Shown here: positions 52,020 to 64,000 of the stretch, piece after piece
Layout: each line of letters starts with the position of its first letter
Numbering within the stretch: position 1 is the first letter of the stretch
NCBI RefSeq assembly: GCF_900496995.4
Contig: NC_044004.1
Coordinates: 50,870,224-50,934,223 of the forward strand
Source: Aquila chrysaetos chrysaetos
Taxonomy: Eukaryota; Chordata; Aves; Accipitriformes; Accipitridae
Direction: 5' to 3'
Length of the DNA: 64,000 nucleotides
Notes under the pieces: generated by a model
The model's input: only the letters and a program-made list of their open reading frames with translations
Told to the model about the DNA's origin: nothing
The model's database searches: none
Translations under genes and position numbers: made by a program

Positions 52020-52740
52020 GGCGCCGCCCGTCCCGCGAGCCGCACTGGCGGAGGGGCGCGCGCCGGGAAGCGGAACTGGCAGCGGGAGGGAGCCGCTTCC
52101 GGGAAGGAAGGGGAAGGGGGAGGAGGAGCGCGCAGGCGCCAGGAGGCGCCCCGCCCGCTCTCCTCGCCCGCTCCTGCCACGTGACGCGCGCTCCGCGGCG
52201 CGCGCGTGAAGGGCCCACGGCGGCGGCAGCACCGCCCCCTCCCCGAAGCGCGGGAAGCTGCCGCAACGTCACTCGAAGCAAGCGGCCCTCCCGCTCCGCT
52301 CCCCCGCCGCCCATTGGCCCTGAGGGCTACTAGGGCGGGACGTCAGGCCGGCCCCGCGGTGCGCATGCTCTCCTCTAGGCTCCGCCCCTTCCGGTAAGAT
52401 CAGCCAATGAGAGGCGCCGTGCCTGGCGAAGAGGGTTGACTTACGTTAGGGCTGTCATGGCGGCCGCCGGGCGGGTTGCGGCCGCCCCCGCGCTCTACCT
52501 ACTTCTCCTCTGCGCTGCCGCGGGCCCCGCGCGGTGCTGGGACCAGCCGGGTGAGATCCCTGGGGCTGGGTATGTCTCGGCCAGGCCCTCAGCTGCCCCT
52601 TCCGCCTCTCCCGTCACCGGGACGGGGGCGCGGCGGCTTGTCGCGGCCGAGCGCTGCCGGGTTAGCGGCGGCCTGGTACGGGGGAGGGGACGTGCTGGGG
52701 CCCGCGCCAGGAAGGCGTTTTGGTTTGGGCTGCCGTTAAG
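51560..52740. promoter_or_regulatory. Bidirectional CpG-island promoter, LEPROTL1/SARAF
   Basis: The start codons of LEPROTL1 (52019, minus) and SARAF (52457, plus) lie 437 bp apart inside one CpG island. The gap holds two CCAAT boxes in opposite orientations, ATTGG at 52313-52317 and CCAAT at 52404-52408. It also has several ETS-type CTTCCGG / CCGGAAG-like sites and GC boxes. There is no TATA box. This is the standard architecture of a shared housekeeping promoter. Confidence 0.8.
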
Positions 52741-55700
52741 TCGGCTTGTGCCGCAGCAGTAATCCCGCCGCGCGGTCAGGGGTGGCTGTACGCTCTGAGA
52801 GGAATAACCCGGAGCCCCCTCCGAGGGAAGCGGGGAACTCTGCCCTGTTCCGCTCTGCGCGTCTGGTCCTTCCCAGAGCTTCGCGTCTTGAAGAAGCACG
52901 CCGTTGCGTCCGTTGGATTGTCAGCCTTTTCCGAAAGGGAGGCCCTTGTGGCGAGGGGGAACGCGTCGGGACAGACGCTGAGCTTTGTGCTACCTGTTTC
53001 AGGGCGGGTTCTGCTGAGGGAGGTGCAGGCGCTCACTCTCCACAGAGGTCAGTACACAACGTCCCGGCGGACCGCTGCAGTCCCTCAGTTACAGTGCACA
53101 GGAGGCACTGCCGGATGTTCCCGCGTCCCTGAGGTCGTTCAGTGTTACAACAAAGGTTGGGACGGCTATGATGTACAGGTAACTGTTTGAAGCTGGTTAA
53201 ACGTTTAATGAAATTGTCTTCCCCCTGGCTTGGTAACTTCTGAAGGAGAAAAGAGTAACGGGCTAGAGTGTCAGTTCAGTTTGCTTTTTGTTAGAGGACC
53301 TTTGACATCTAAAACTTAACCTGAATACTCTTTGGGTTTGGATTTTCCAGAACTACTGTAGGTATATCTTTGAAATATCCTTGAAGGCTCTAGTGTAATA
53401 ACACTGCATAGCAAACCTTTGCTGGTTTTAATTAAAAGGTTGCTCGACTTTATAAGGTCAAACTCTCGTGAGCCCCAGAGGATGCTCTTGCTTTGATATT
53501 GCTGCGTGGATTTCCAAGAGTCGAAGGGCCTGTACGTATTTGAATCACTTCAGCTCTACCTTTTAAAAACTAAATTTCAGACTTACGTGACTTCCTTTTG
53601 CATGTTAGTACGTCAGTACTAGTCATGTATTTCTTATTTTGTTAGCTATTACCTAGGCTTTTGCCAAGAGATTAACTAGGAGTCAAGGCTGAAGATCGTT
53701 GTTAAAACTGATACAGTATTGTAAAAGTACCACCAATTTTTAATTGGCAGTTGGTACTGCTGTCCTGTGTTACTAATTTAGAAACTACTTCTCTTTTTTT
53801 CTTTTTTTTCTACACACCCTCCCCCCTCCCCATGTGTCACTTGCAGATAGAGGCAGTACCTAAGTTCAGATACTTCAGGGAAATGTGAGACTGAGAAATT
53901 TGCGTATGTTCAACTGTAGAATCGCTATCTGATTGTTAAGCATTGCATATGAATGCCTGATGATGTCTGTCCCGATTTCTTTTGATTTCTGTGTGGACGC
54001 GAATGGAATCAGGTGCACTGGATTTCAGGCTTCCACTTTATGTTTTTGTAGCTGCCATCTAGTTTAGGCGGGACAGGCATTTATTAAGTAACTGTTGCAG
54101 AGGATACAGGTTATTTTCAGAAGTAGTCCTATATCTAAAGAAGAGATACTTGAAAAGCCTGTTCAGTGAAGAAAACCAAAATCTTCCAGCATTGTAACTT
54201 CTGTGTTCTGAAAGATTGGATTTTTTTAACTTTTAAGATTTCAAGAAACATTCTTAGTTTAGTCCTTTTAAAAATAAGAGTGCTCAGAAGTTTCTTACCC
54301 TGTGGCATTTTAGATTATTTTTTTTTTAGCAATCACAGCTTTATTTCAGAGCGTATTTGTGGAAGCAGACAGGTATCTTCATCTCTGGAGCAGGAGGTTT
54401 TACTTTGTATTGTGTTTATTTTTTCAGTGGCAGTGCAAAGCAGACTTGGAAAACACCTACCGTTTTGGACAAATCGAAGTGAGCTGTGAAGGCTATGATT
54501 ATCCGGATGATCCTTACATCTTAAGAGGCTCCTGTAGTTTGCTGTTCAGGCTAGAGCTGACTGAGGAAGGTGAAAGGAGAGTGAAGAACTCTGGAAGCTT
54601 TGGCTCTAGCTATTACCAGTCAAGGAAGGATTCTTCTGATTCTGGTGCCGGAGCGATTGTTATAATTGTTCTTCTGGGTCTTGCTTTTGGAGTATACAAG
54701 CTGTTCCTCAGTAACCAGCAGCCTCAGCAGAGGTTTGGTGACAGTGATGGATTCACTAGGCCTTCCTGGCAGAGTCAGCAGGCACCTCCTCCTCCTGGTT
54801 TTAAGTCCAGCTTCACAGGTAGGGCTCTAAGCCATTTATAGTACCCAAAAGAGCAAGCAGGATTGTACTGTTTTATCCGCAGTAGGTGCGGGTGGGATAG
54901 GCTTGAAACCAATGCATTGGCAGTTGACCCTGCTGAATTGGCTGCAGAGTCTGCATTCTGTTCTTTGTTCAAAAGTGGAAATAAGAACTTGGTTTTTCCC
55001 ACAGGCTTTCTGGGCAGGCTGTGCAGCAAGCTGCCCTTTGAACCTTTGAAAATCCATCTCCCCATGCTCTGCAAGTGTTCTTTTCATACTCTGTGAAATA
55101 GGAGGGTTGTGACAGGCAAGAATAATTTTCATTAGTAATCTGGAAGAGAGAAGAGTCTCACGCAGGCAGAAACAAACTTATGCCAAAGAAGCGCTTTGAA
55201 ACTTTACAGAAGGGTCTTTGAGCCATTGGGCTACCTGACCCCTGATTTCATTCACAAAACAGTTGATGGAGTTGAGTATCATGTACCAGTCCTCTGTTCA
55301 ACAGGTGCCTTAGTGTAGTCCCAGCAGTTGAAAGATTTGGTTCCCAGAGCTGAGTACAGTGTCTGTGAACTATCATTAGGAGTGCAGCACCTGACTCGTG
55401 TGGTGCCTTTCATCTGAAGTTGGAAATTAAATAAGCAGTGACAAGGCTGCTGCTAGGAGGAATGAACTTTTTCCAGAAAACTGATGACTTGCCACTTAAT
55501 AAATGGTCTGCCTTAGATGGTCAAAGTGTCTAAGGGAAATAAACATTATTCATCTGGTGTCTGACCAAGTCGTTTAACCCTGTGAACATGTGAGATGCTC
55601 ACAGCACTGGAACTCAAATTATCTTCTGACAAGTTACATCATCTCCATCTTTTTGTTGTTGTTGTTGGTTTTGTTTTGTGATACAGAGAAGGGGTTCTAT

Positions 55701-58700
55701 CAAGTAAATAAATAGCAAGCATTAAGTTTCTGTAGTCAAAAACTTAAATTTTAGTAGTGCTTGTTAATGCTTTCTTCCAAGTTTGCTCAAGCCACTTGGC
55801 CAACAGAGGGTGCCAGTATAACTCTTTTGGATACCCTTGTGCAGGGCATGTGCAGCAGAAACTTTCAGGTGTACCTGCAGCAGAAAATTAAAGGGGTTCT
55901 GCTTCTGTATTACTAGTGGCTTTGCAAATTGGTTTCCATGTAGTTATTTCAGACCTCAGACAGTCTGTCTTTGCTGTGTGTGCATCTGTGACCTTGTGTG
56001 GGCCTGCCACTTGCCACTGGTGTTCTTGTGGTAATTACTAAGAGCCCTGGTCATAACACAGGGCGCTGTCACACTGGGTGTAGGCAGAACAGGGTGAAGA
56101 GTTACTTTCTTTTTTCCTGTCCTGTTCCTTGTCAATTAATTGCACCAATGCGTTTTTTATTGCAGGAATCTGAAATCTAGCAAGGGTAGGGCCTCGAAAA
56201 TGTGTTTTCTTGATGATTACTGACAATTGAGACACTTAAAATGCACATTGGGAGCCATGTAAGGCTTAATTTATGGCGTTTTTCATGAGTGTCAATGATT
56301 TCTCCTTAGATTTCAAACAGAGTAAAGAGGAAAACCTCTTGAGTGTGGGGCCAGCTTAAAAATATTAAGTGTTATGCTACTTCATGCATTTAGTGGCTGC
56401 CTTAAATTTTGGCACCGGAGCAAAAGTACATCTCTGAGTGTGTATGTCCATGTGTTCCAGGAATGCATTATTAGTCTTTGAAAATCTGGACGGTAATGAA
56501 AAGCAATGTTGTTCACTTATTGCTGTTAATATTTACTTTGCCTCATTTTAAATCCTCTTAATATGCAGAATGTGTCCTGTGAAACTTGTTTAGCTAGCCT
56601 ATCTTAATTAAATTCTACTTTTTCTCTGTTAGTGGTTTGACATGATCCTTAATGTTTACTCTAGATATTTCAGCAAAAATAGTTTTCTGAGTCAACGTTC
56701 AGCCATGGTGCTTTTGAACAAATGAGTTGGTTAATCTCCCTGATTAACATCTTTTTTGCAGTAAATTAAGTACTTTTTTTTTTTTGTTCCAAATCAGCAT
56801 AGTTTAATGGGTATATCATCCCAATGGCAGTTTATCTTTCTCCCAATGCATTCAAAATGAAATTCAACGTCAAATCCAACGTAGGCTTAAACCGATTATT
56901 TAAATTGGTTTTTTTTTTTTCTTCCATGACTTCAAACAAACCACACCAATTTGAAGACAAACCAGGCCCTGTATAACTTTTACATAAAAAATCTCTGGTC
57001 CACTTGTTAGGTGGGCATATTTCAGGGAGACCCTAATGTTACCTTCAGTCCTTGCCTTTTACACTTCCTTATGTGTTAAACCTGTGGTTGAGCTTATTCT
57101 TGCATCTGTGTTTTTCTCTAGAACAGAAAATGACTCTACTTTGGTTTTGCATTTTCTCTTTTTATTTCTAAATGGAAGATGTTTGGTTCTTAGTCAGAAC
57201 CTCATGTTATGAAGGTCACACGTAAAAAATCTGTGACTCTCCTCCCCCCACAACCCACTTCATATGCTTGCAGTTTTATCAGGTATTTGTCAAGCTTGGT
57301 GACTCATGCATAATAAAAACTTTGCAATGTGATTGCAGTTAGCATGTCTTTTGATAACAAATAACCAGACTGGGATTACTAGAAACAATACAAAGTAATG
57401 TTAGCCATTAGACTGAGCCACTGTTACTCAAAATGTGCAGCTGTTCTGAGTGAGATTAGAAGCTGTGTGTCTTAGTGGCTAGTTCACTGTTTGGTCTTTT
57501 GTAGTTGATTTCTGTTCCTGTGTCTGCTTCTAGCCTGCTATGGGACCTTGAGCAGATTATTCTTTCTTCATTTCCTTCTCTATTTTTCATTTAACTTGCC
57601 TGTTCATAAATCTGCAGGCAGGGACTCTTTGCCATGTTTTGCAAACATCAGGGCTGTGAGATTGAGTGGAAGCTAACTTTTAATGTAAAGCTCTTTATAT
57701 CAGTGTTCGTTTCTATGTTTCTTCCTGCTTTCTGAACGGGGGCCTTTCAAGTTAAGCTTGATCAAGAATCTACTGAAATCAGGATGAGTTTATTGTCTAA
57801 TTTTCCATTATCTTTAATAGGGAAGAGCCTTGTTGCAACAGCTGGCCTGAGAATTAGGTGCCACTAACTGATATGTTTTCCATTTTCATTTTGTTTAAGA
57901 AGGCAACAGCTTTGGGACTCATTCCCATCATGGAACCAATTCAGGACCAGGATTTTGGACTGGATTAGGAGCAGGAGGCTTGCTAGGCTACTTGGCTGGC
58001 AGTCACAGGTAAAATATGCATGCTATCAGATTTTAAGTATTTAAGCTTTCAGGGGGTATGCCGTATACTGTGTTTATATTGTTTCTAAGCTTTCAGGCCT
58101 GTATCATTCAAGCTATAAAATCCTACCTCTAGAACAATTTTGAGGAGCAATCTCTAGCTCCAGCAGCAGAGATATTTTAAACACATTTCTGGGGAAGAAG
58201 AATTGGGAGGACTGAGGTACTTCATTCTGCTTTATCTGATTACTCTGATGTGGCATGATGGCCTCCAAATTTAAAATGAGCATTTAAGCAATCCATCTGC
58301 AGACTGCCTTAAAACACAGGTAATAATATTAAGCATAAGACCGTCTGTAGATAGGTCTCTTGTATCAGTGTCATCTCTCCTAAAGTCAGTCTGGATGGCA
58401 GCTGCTCTTCTGTGATGCTCTGTGTGGTCAGATTAAACAGCCTTTAATCTACAGTCTCCTAATGGCCCATGTATGGAAATCCAAGAGGTGTGATTTTCCA
58501 AAGGACTGGTAGGTCATATGTAAGTTGCGTTTTGGAAAAACATAACACAAACAGCATTCAAAAGCAGTTTCAGTGCTGGAGTAAACATCTGCTGGTCAGA
58601 TTCGCTAAACACTTTTAAACATTTAAAATGCATAATTTTTAGATAAACAGTTTAAAGGGAGCAATTGCTGCCATTTTAGGCTTCACTAGAGAAAATATGT

Positions 58701-60698
58701 GGCTCCTACAGGGAATCTTTAGAGCCCAAGCAGTTTCCTCTGTTCATCAAATAACTGTATGTGTATCAAGTCTAATCCTGTAGGAATGCAGTAATATAGC
58801 AGATTAAATATAACCACATACTTTTTTTATATTGAAAGTTTGGGAGTAAGATCATGTGGACAGGAGTGTGTTAAAACATCTTCCTCTACTGTAAAGTTTT
58901 TTTGGTAATGGCAGAAGCCTTATCAGGATTGCCTGTTTGTTAAGGAAGTAAAAACTTGGGATGTAAGAGAATTTCTTAAGTGTCCAATGTGCAGTCTTGA
59001 TCTTGTAGTCAATCAGGATGAAACTGGGATGGTGATGCCATCAGCAGTAGAAATTGTCTATGAATTCACTTTGCATAGAGCTTTAGGAGTTGAAAGGTCA
59101 TATCTTGGATTTGATGATCTTAAAGGTCCTTTCCAACCAAAATGATTCCATGATTCTATGACCTTGTTTTATTATAGTAACCCCGCAAAGAATTCGTAAA
59201 AAGTATAATGTGTTAAAGGTTTCATTGACTTGATATTTCTTAAGTCTCAAATACGGGACCCTCGTGTTTAAGCATTGTATTTAGGTATTATCTACGTACA
59301 GGCTGGTTCCTTGATTTTCACAAACACACCCCATTTCAATAGCTACCTCTTATTGCTCAAGATTAGAGGCCTGACTGAATATTTAAGTCCAAATACATGA
59401 ACATGCTTCCTAACTTGGGCATCTTTTCTTTTAAAACAGTCTTTGGTCCACTTATTTTATTTTTTTTTTCAGTTGTTTGAGATGATGTGCCTGAAAATGC
59501 TGGTGCCAGAAAGTATGAGACAGCTTTTTGTACATTTCAACAGCAGGAAATTCCATATCCGTAGAAGCAAGTAATTTAAATCAGTGAGTCAAAGGTCACG
59601 ATGTGCTAGTCTTACTGATACAACTTTTTCAAAATAGTTAACAGAACAGAGGGATGTTTTCTTTTGTCTTACATCGCTGGGATATAGGTGTTGCCAAAAT
59701 GCATTTAAGCTTCAGATGTCAAATCTACTTTCTTGTCTGACAGAATCTAAGGTCAGAATTTCAGAGGGAAAAATTTTCTCATTTGCAATTGTTACAATTG
59801 CTTATCCTGAAGAATGAGGTTTAATTTCCTTTGGAAAGTCTACAGATGTTATTGTGACAATACTTCGTATCCTTGCTCTCAACATGTTAATTGCATTAAA
59901 TAGGGAGATTTCCAGCTTTGAAACAACTGCCTGCTTACAGTTTTCCCTCAGAAATGTAGCCCCCTTGTTTGGAATGGTAACTTCTTAACTTTTCGTAACA
60001 TCGCTAATGAAGCCTTCCTTCTACTCTGTTTCTCATTAGAGCACAGCCACGTTCCCCATATTACAGTACATGGGCAGATCCCACAGCTGCACCTCCTATG
60101 AATGGGCAGTCAAGCAATTCCACCCAAGGTGGCAGTTCAGGAACAAGAACTGCTTCTGGTAAGGCAAAAGACCTTTTAATCTCCTGAAGCTCAAGAGACT
60201 TTGACCTATCAAAACTACACAGATGTTAGTTGAGGTTCAACAAGCATTCTTTGTTTTATTTTACCAGTTGGTACAGGTGGGCATGTAACAATGTCCCTTA
60301 TTTCTGTTTCCTGTGGAAGTAGGGCAGCATTGTGGGGCATGAAACTCCCTGCAGGCCTACAGTGGGCATGGTACCACCAGTACTGGGTTTGTCTTCATCT
60401 GCAAGGTGCATTAGTTTAAGGCTTTCCCCTTTGGTGCGTGCTGCACATGCCCTTCTCCAGCAAACATGTACAAACGTGATTTCTTTGTAGAAAGCAGGTT
60501 GTCTGATCTGCAAGAATAGAATATTTTTCAGGCCAGTCGGCCCACAGTTGCTTGCTCTTCTACTTAGGTGAATAGGTTTAACTTGACTCGCTTGCCACCT
60601 TTAGCCTTTTTAGAACTAGAGAGCCCAGTGGAAAGGCTATGGTGGAGCTGACACTTTTTTTTTTCTTTGCAGGCTTCGGGGGCACAAAACGAAGATGA
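52457..60698 (+). CDS. SARAF: SARAF (TMEM66), store-operated calcium entry regulator
   Basis: Six exons: 52457-52550, 53003-53178, 54428-54818, 57900-58008, 60040-60158, 60673-60698. They total 915 nt, or 304 residues, compared with about 339 in human. SARAF is a single-pass ER membrane protein that senses filled calcium stores and inactivates STIM1-driven calcium entry. A signal peptide covers about residues 1-27 (LYLLLLCAAAGPARC). The luminal part holds the conserved VLLREVQALTLHRGQYTTSR and NKGWDGYDVQWQCKADLE segments and paired cysteines. The transmembrane helix is about 164-184 (AGAIVIIVLLGLAFGVYKLF). The cytosolic tail has APPPPGFKSSFTG, GPGFWTGLGAGGLLGY and ends GGTKRR. The ATG at 52457 gives a proper signal peptide. 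The gene is paired head to head with LEPROTL1 as in mammals. A CR1 tail lies in intron 4. The shorter length lies mostly in the tail. Confidence 0.96.
59075..59161 (+). mobile_element. CR1 LINE 3' end
   Basis: The segment contains GATGATCTTAAAGGTCCTTT, then CCAACCAAAATGATTC, and ends in the ATTCCATGATTCTATG terminal repeats that mark CR1 3' ends in birds and reptiles. It is a short 5'-truncated copy in SARAF intron 4, in sense orientation. Confidence 0.88.
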
Positions 60699-61640
60699 AA
60701 TGCCTGACGTTATTACATCTAAGTGATTGAACTAAATCTTCCTGTGTACTAGCACTTCTTTTATTAGTAGTAGGCTTCAGAAGTGGATATGAGAAGAGGT
60801 GTGAAGGACTAGGCAAAGAATTCCTCTTACCCTAAACAGGAGTGAGAGTCCACATTTCCACAGGGAATCACAGATGCTGGAACATCCTCTATTTCAAAAC
60901 AGCAGCTTCTCATAAGATACAAAATAAACTCATCCAAGTTAAGAAGAATGATGTTACAGTGCCTATATATCTGTCTATACTTGAGGGATTATGGCAGTGG
61001 TAGCCTTGCCAGATTTTCAAAGCAAGTATCTTACTCATGTTCTGGGCTTAATTTCATTTAATCCAGAATTTCCAAGTCTTTTCTTTTCCTTGGTGGTCCA
61101 GCATCTGAAAGGCCTAGTGTGTAATCCACCTGATATCTGTGAGGTGTTGCTCTTTGAAGCTACTTGTGTTTGTCTTTGTAAAATTCATGTGAACATTACT
61201 GTAAGTGCAGTCGGCTAACTGGATGGGTGTTGGGGTTTTTCCTTAGTGGAAAAGAGCAAAACAAGAGAGACTAACATTAACATAATGTTTGTATCTGTGC
61301 CATCTGACTACTGTAGCCAAAATTTGCAGATTTGAGGACACTCCCATGTTTTAGGGTTTATCCAAGTGGCTGAGCAAACCTGGGGGACTTTGTGTATAAA
61401 TGGGGGGGGGGGGGGGGGGGAATGTGAAATGAGAAAAGATGGTCCTTTTTTTAATTTGGACCTTTTTCTGGAAGACTGAGGTCATTTAAATTCAGGTGGC
61501 TACAGACACTTTGCCCACTTTGAGGCTCCAGACTTTTCTTTTTAGGGTGAATGTTAGCAATGCTGTGAAAACTTCTGATGTGAACGGTCTGTCCTGCTAG
61601 ATGACCTGTCCAGGACACAATAAACCAAAGGTGCTCATTG
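60699..61640 (+). other. SARAF: SARAF 3' UTR with alternative ends
   Basis: Non-coding sequence follows the SARAF stop. AATAAA signals occur at 60923-60928 and 61619-61624, and a further one at 63078-63083. The 3' UTR could be about 0.25, 0.95 or 2.4 kb. A G19 run lies at 61402-61420. Confidence 0.55.
61402..61420 (+). repeat. Poly-G run (19 nt)
   Basis: An uninterrupted run of 19 guanines lies inside the probable SARAF 3' UTR. It could form a G-quadruplex in the RNA if included in the transcript. Confidence 0.8.
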
Positions 61641-63240
61641 CAAAAGGGAAGGGAGTATTCTTAATCCAAAGATGGTGGTATCTCTAGAATATAGCAGGCC
61701 TTGAGACTAAGCAAAGAAAGGAAATTGAATGTCTAATGGGATGTAACCTTTCTTGAATGTACTTTTTAAAAAAAAAAAAGTGCTGTCAAAGAGTGGGAAG
61801 CAGAGAGGCCTTGCTTTGTTCTGTGATGATATTTTGGGGCTCTGAGAAGTGTCATAGTTATTGTGTGATTGACTGTGCCCTGGGAGAAGTATTCCTGAAA
61901 AAAAACAGAGAAATTTCTCAGGATTAGGGCGGGAGGGGAGAGTGAAAAATGGGCTGCTTGACCACCAGGTCTTCTCCAGAGGCCATCCTAATACGGCTTA
62001 GAAGTGTGTGTGCACAGCTTTTCTATGCTGGCAGCAGTCTGAGAAGCATAGCTTTCATCCTGTGAAAACACTGTGTCCGGGAATTGATGTAAACTATTAC
62101 AGCAAAAGCAAAGCACTGTTTTGCTGATACAAGCTGCATCTCCACAAGGAGATTTAGCAGGTATGGTTAGTCTAGGAAAGTGACTTCAGTGTTACTCCTC
62201 AAAAAGCAGCTATGTCCATTCATGAGTCCAAAAATAATTGGCTTGAATGATAATGCCAGAGTTCAATGTCTGGCTTAAGCAAAAAAAAAAAAAAAAAAAA
62301 AAAAAACCAAAAAAAAAAAAAAAAACCAAACAAAAAAGCCAACCTAGAAATCCTTAAGAAGTCAACAGAAGCTATGAAAAAGTGTAGAGCTTACACTGAA
62401 AACGTGGGAATACAGATAAAATTGGTAACTTGAGGATAAAATAGTGGTTTGCTGCTCAGAGCTGCTTGAAGACTGGGGAAAACACCTTCATTAACAGCCT
62501 GCTCTATCAACCTAGAAAGCAAAGACCTTACTGTTGGACTGTTAGAAAGTTTTACCTTTTATGAGGAAACGTGTGTGATGAATCTGTAGCTTTTTGACCA
62601 AATACAGCAAAATAATGTATTTTAAATGTGGAGGTTTTACTTAGTTCTAAGTGTAGTCAGGTTGAAACTTGTCACAGTCAATACTCTCTTTGCCAACCAA
62701 TTACATAACAATGAAACTGGATTTTTGCTAACTGAGTAGTTTGAAGCTGAAGTTTGCTCCCAAATTACAATGTGTTATGATATGTTTTAGACAATGTTTT
62801 CATGTGTATGTATAGTTTCTGCATGAAATGTGATTTGATGCATAAACCTGATGAATTACCATAGTTTCTGAATCTGTCTGTAGGATATTTTTGCCCTTCC
62901 CTTTGATAAAGTAAAAGTGAATAAGGAGTATTTTTGTCTTTAAAACTATCTTGAGGCCTGCAGGGATGGCACTGTCTGTTTTTCAGTGTTGGCTATGTCT
63001 CATCCACTTCCTGGGTGGTGTAATAACATCCTTTACCCCCAGATGCATAGCTGGTAAGCTGTATATTGTTTCAACAAAATAAAACAATACTGGGAATAGA
63101 GGTATTTTATTGATTGGATATTCGATAAAAAAATACTGAACCATGTAAGGAAATGAAGGGTTTCTTGTAAATCAAGTTTTCGCATCTGAGTCTGCAGAAA
63201 AGCTCCACTATGTTGGTGAGTTGCTTGTTTTACAAGGTGA
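61640..63240. other. SARAF downstream region, no gene seen
   Basis: No coding exon is supported. The interval may be part of a long SARAF 3' UTR. It contains an A-rich run at about 62282-62327 broken by CC, which could be a decayed retroposon tail or a simple repeat. Confidence 0.5.
62282..62327 (+). repeat. A-rich simple repeat
   Basis: Two long adenine runs separated by CC are followed by a few CAAA units. No recognisable SINE or LINE body precedes it. Confidence 0.75.
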
Positions 63241-63396
63241 TTACCTGAACCTTCCAAAAGAACCGGTGGTCACTGCTGCTGTTCCCGGCTGTGGATATAG
63301 CAGAACTCTACCCTGGGATAGCAGCTGACGGATCTGCTTCTTATACTGAGCCTGTGTCACTGCTGAACAGAGACGGGGCCTACAGATAGAGGCAGC

Positions 63397-63669
63397 TCAG
63401 CTTCTTGCCAGTAGTGAGGTAGGGTTAAATGGAGGCCTGCAAATTCTGATATCAAAGTTTCCTTGATCTTTGATCAAGGATGTTGCTGAGGCTTTTGAAT
63501 GAAAAGAACTTGTGGAAGGCAGCTTAGAGCTCATACTTGTGAGAGACCTTGAGCTTCTTTCCTGAACATCTGATCTGGAAGGTCCTAGTCTTCCTTCTGC
63601 TCCTGGACAGGGTTTTGGCAGCATCTTCACAGCAACTTCATAGTTGCAAGGCATATGTAAATGCTTAAA
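63397..63669 (-). CDS. Unrecognised coding-like exon (partial gene?)
   Basis: A minus-strand frame runs from a possible acceptor (TTTAACAG at 63670-63677) to a TGA at 63397-63399. It gives about 90 residues with balanced composition, for example YEVAVKMLPKPCPGAEGR, SSRSLTSMSSKLPSTSS and GNFDIRICRPPFNPTSLL. The same frame stays open for another 51 codons past the TGA and contains QYKKQIRQLLSQGRVLL, then meets TAA at 63241-63243, beside a possible donor TTCAG|GTAATC. I do not recognise the family. It could be the last exon of a gene reaching in from the right, two overlapping exons, or a decaying pseudogene. The serine-rich part may be disordered. Confidence 0.35.
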   Translation of the reverse strand, partial: FKHLHMPCNYEVAVKMLPKPCPGAEGRLGPSRSDVQERSSRSLTSMSSKLPSTSSFHSKASATSLIKDQGNFDIRICRPPFNPTSLLARS

Positions 63670-63699
63670 CTGTTAAATGCTGTTGTAGGATAATTGCAG

Positions 63700-64000
63700 T
63701 TTTACTTGGCACCTGGGACTAGTTCTGCTCATACTCTGACACGGCTTACATCCTCACACAAAGCTAAAGCTCATTACAGGAACAAAACTCCTGGTTTTAC
63801 AGCTGACTTCCCCTGAAGCATGTGATGAAAGAAAAAAAGATGCACAGAGATAAGCTTTCTCTATGCCACTCTGTCTTGTGACTCAACTCCCAGGTCAGAT
63901 CTTGGCTAGTCCTGCAGACTGTCATGCTATGCAACTTGCTCTTTTCTCTGAGTGCAAGGTGTGTGTTAGACTTATCAGCGAGGGGAGAGGGTATGTTGTT
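63700..64000. other. Right edge, nothing supported
   Basis: No exon, repeat or RNA gene is supported in the last 300 bases. If the minus-strand frame at 63.4-63.7 kb is a real exon, its upstream exons should lie here or beyond the window. Confidence 0.45.

Noticed and set aside
51294-52314. Open frames of 200-300 codons in the LEPROTL1/SARAF island
   Set aside because: They are GC-driven, low-complexity and mutually overlapping. The real coding parts are the short LEPROTL1 exons 1 and 2.

Overview
This is a stretch of vertebrate nuclear DNA, almost certainly from a bird and probably not a chicken-like one. Six multi-exon genes match conserved vertebrate families. They have compact introns, GT-AG splice sites and CpG-island promoters. 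Two CR1 LINE fragments are present, one with the typical avian CR1 3' end. Three solo LTRs resemble a retroviral family I associate with non-galliform birds; that last point is recall rather than proof. No bacterial, viral or CRISPR genes are seen.

Layout, left to right. 1-7.6 kb: HOPX 5' flank without convincing coding sequence, holding a CR1 fragment and a GC-rich block that may be an alternative first exon. 7.6-11.3 kb: HOPX (+), a homeodomain-only transcriptional cofactor, with a TATA promoter. 12.8-22.1 kb: SPMAP2L/THEGL (-), a testis-type THEG-repeat protein, tail to tail with HOPX. 23.5-28.5 kb: ARL9 (-), a divergent ARF-like GTPase with an N-terminal membrane anchor. 30.2-44.9 kb: SRP72 (-), all 19 exons. 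45.8-52.0 kb: LEPROTL1 (-), with a long 3' UTR. 52.5-61.6 kb or further: SARAF (+), head to head with LEPROTL1. 63.2-63.7 kb: an unrecognised coding-like frame on the minus strand, broken by one TGA.

I rebuilt every exon from the raw sequence. Exon phases close and total lengths divide by three for all six genes: HOPX 73 aa, SPMAP2L about 294 aa, ARL9 223 aa, SRP72 674 aa, LEPROTL1 131 aa, SARAF 304 aa. None shows a frameshift or premature stop, so all look functional.

The genes are not one pathway. SRP72 (ER targeting), LEPROTL1 (endosome/Golgi membrane protein) and SARAF (ER calcium entry brake) are housekeeping membrane-biology genes. HOPX, SPMAP2L and ARL9 are tissue-restricted elsewhere. 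In human, HOPX-THEGL-ARL9-SRP72 lie on 4q12 and LEPROTL1-SARAF on 8p12, so the 0.95 kb gap near 45 kb is a synteny junction relative to mammals.

Points worth a second look: a GC-AG intron in SRP72; a young sense-strand LTR 31 bp past an SRP72 splice donor; a compact bidirectional promoter; a 233-bp hAT-like element in ARL9; and the unassigned frame at the right edge. I found no evidence of a wholly new biological system.
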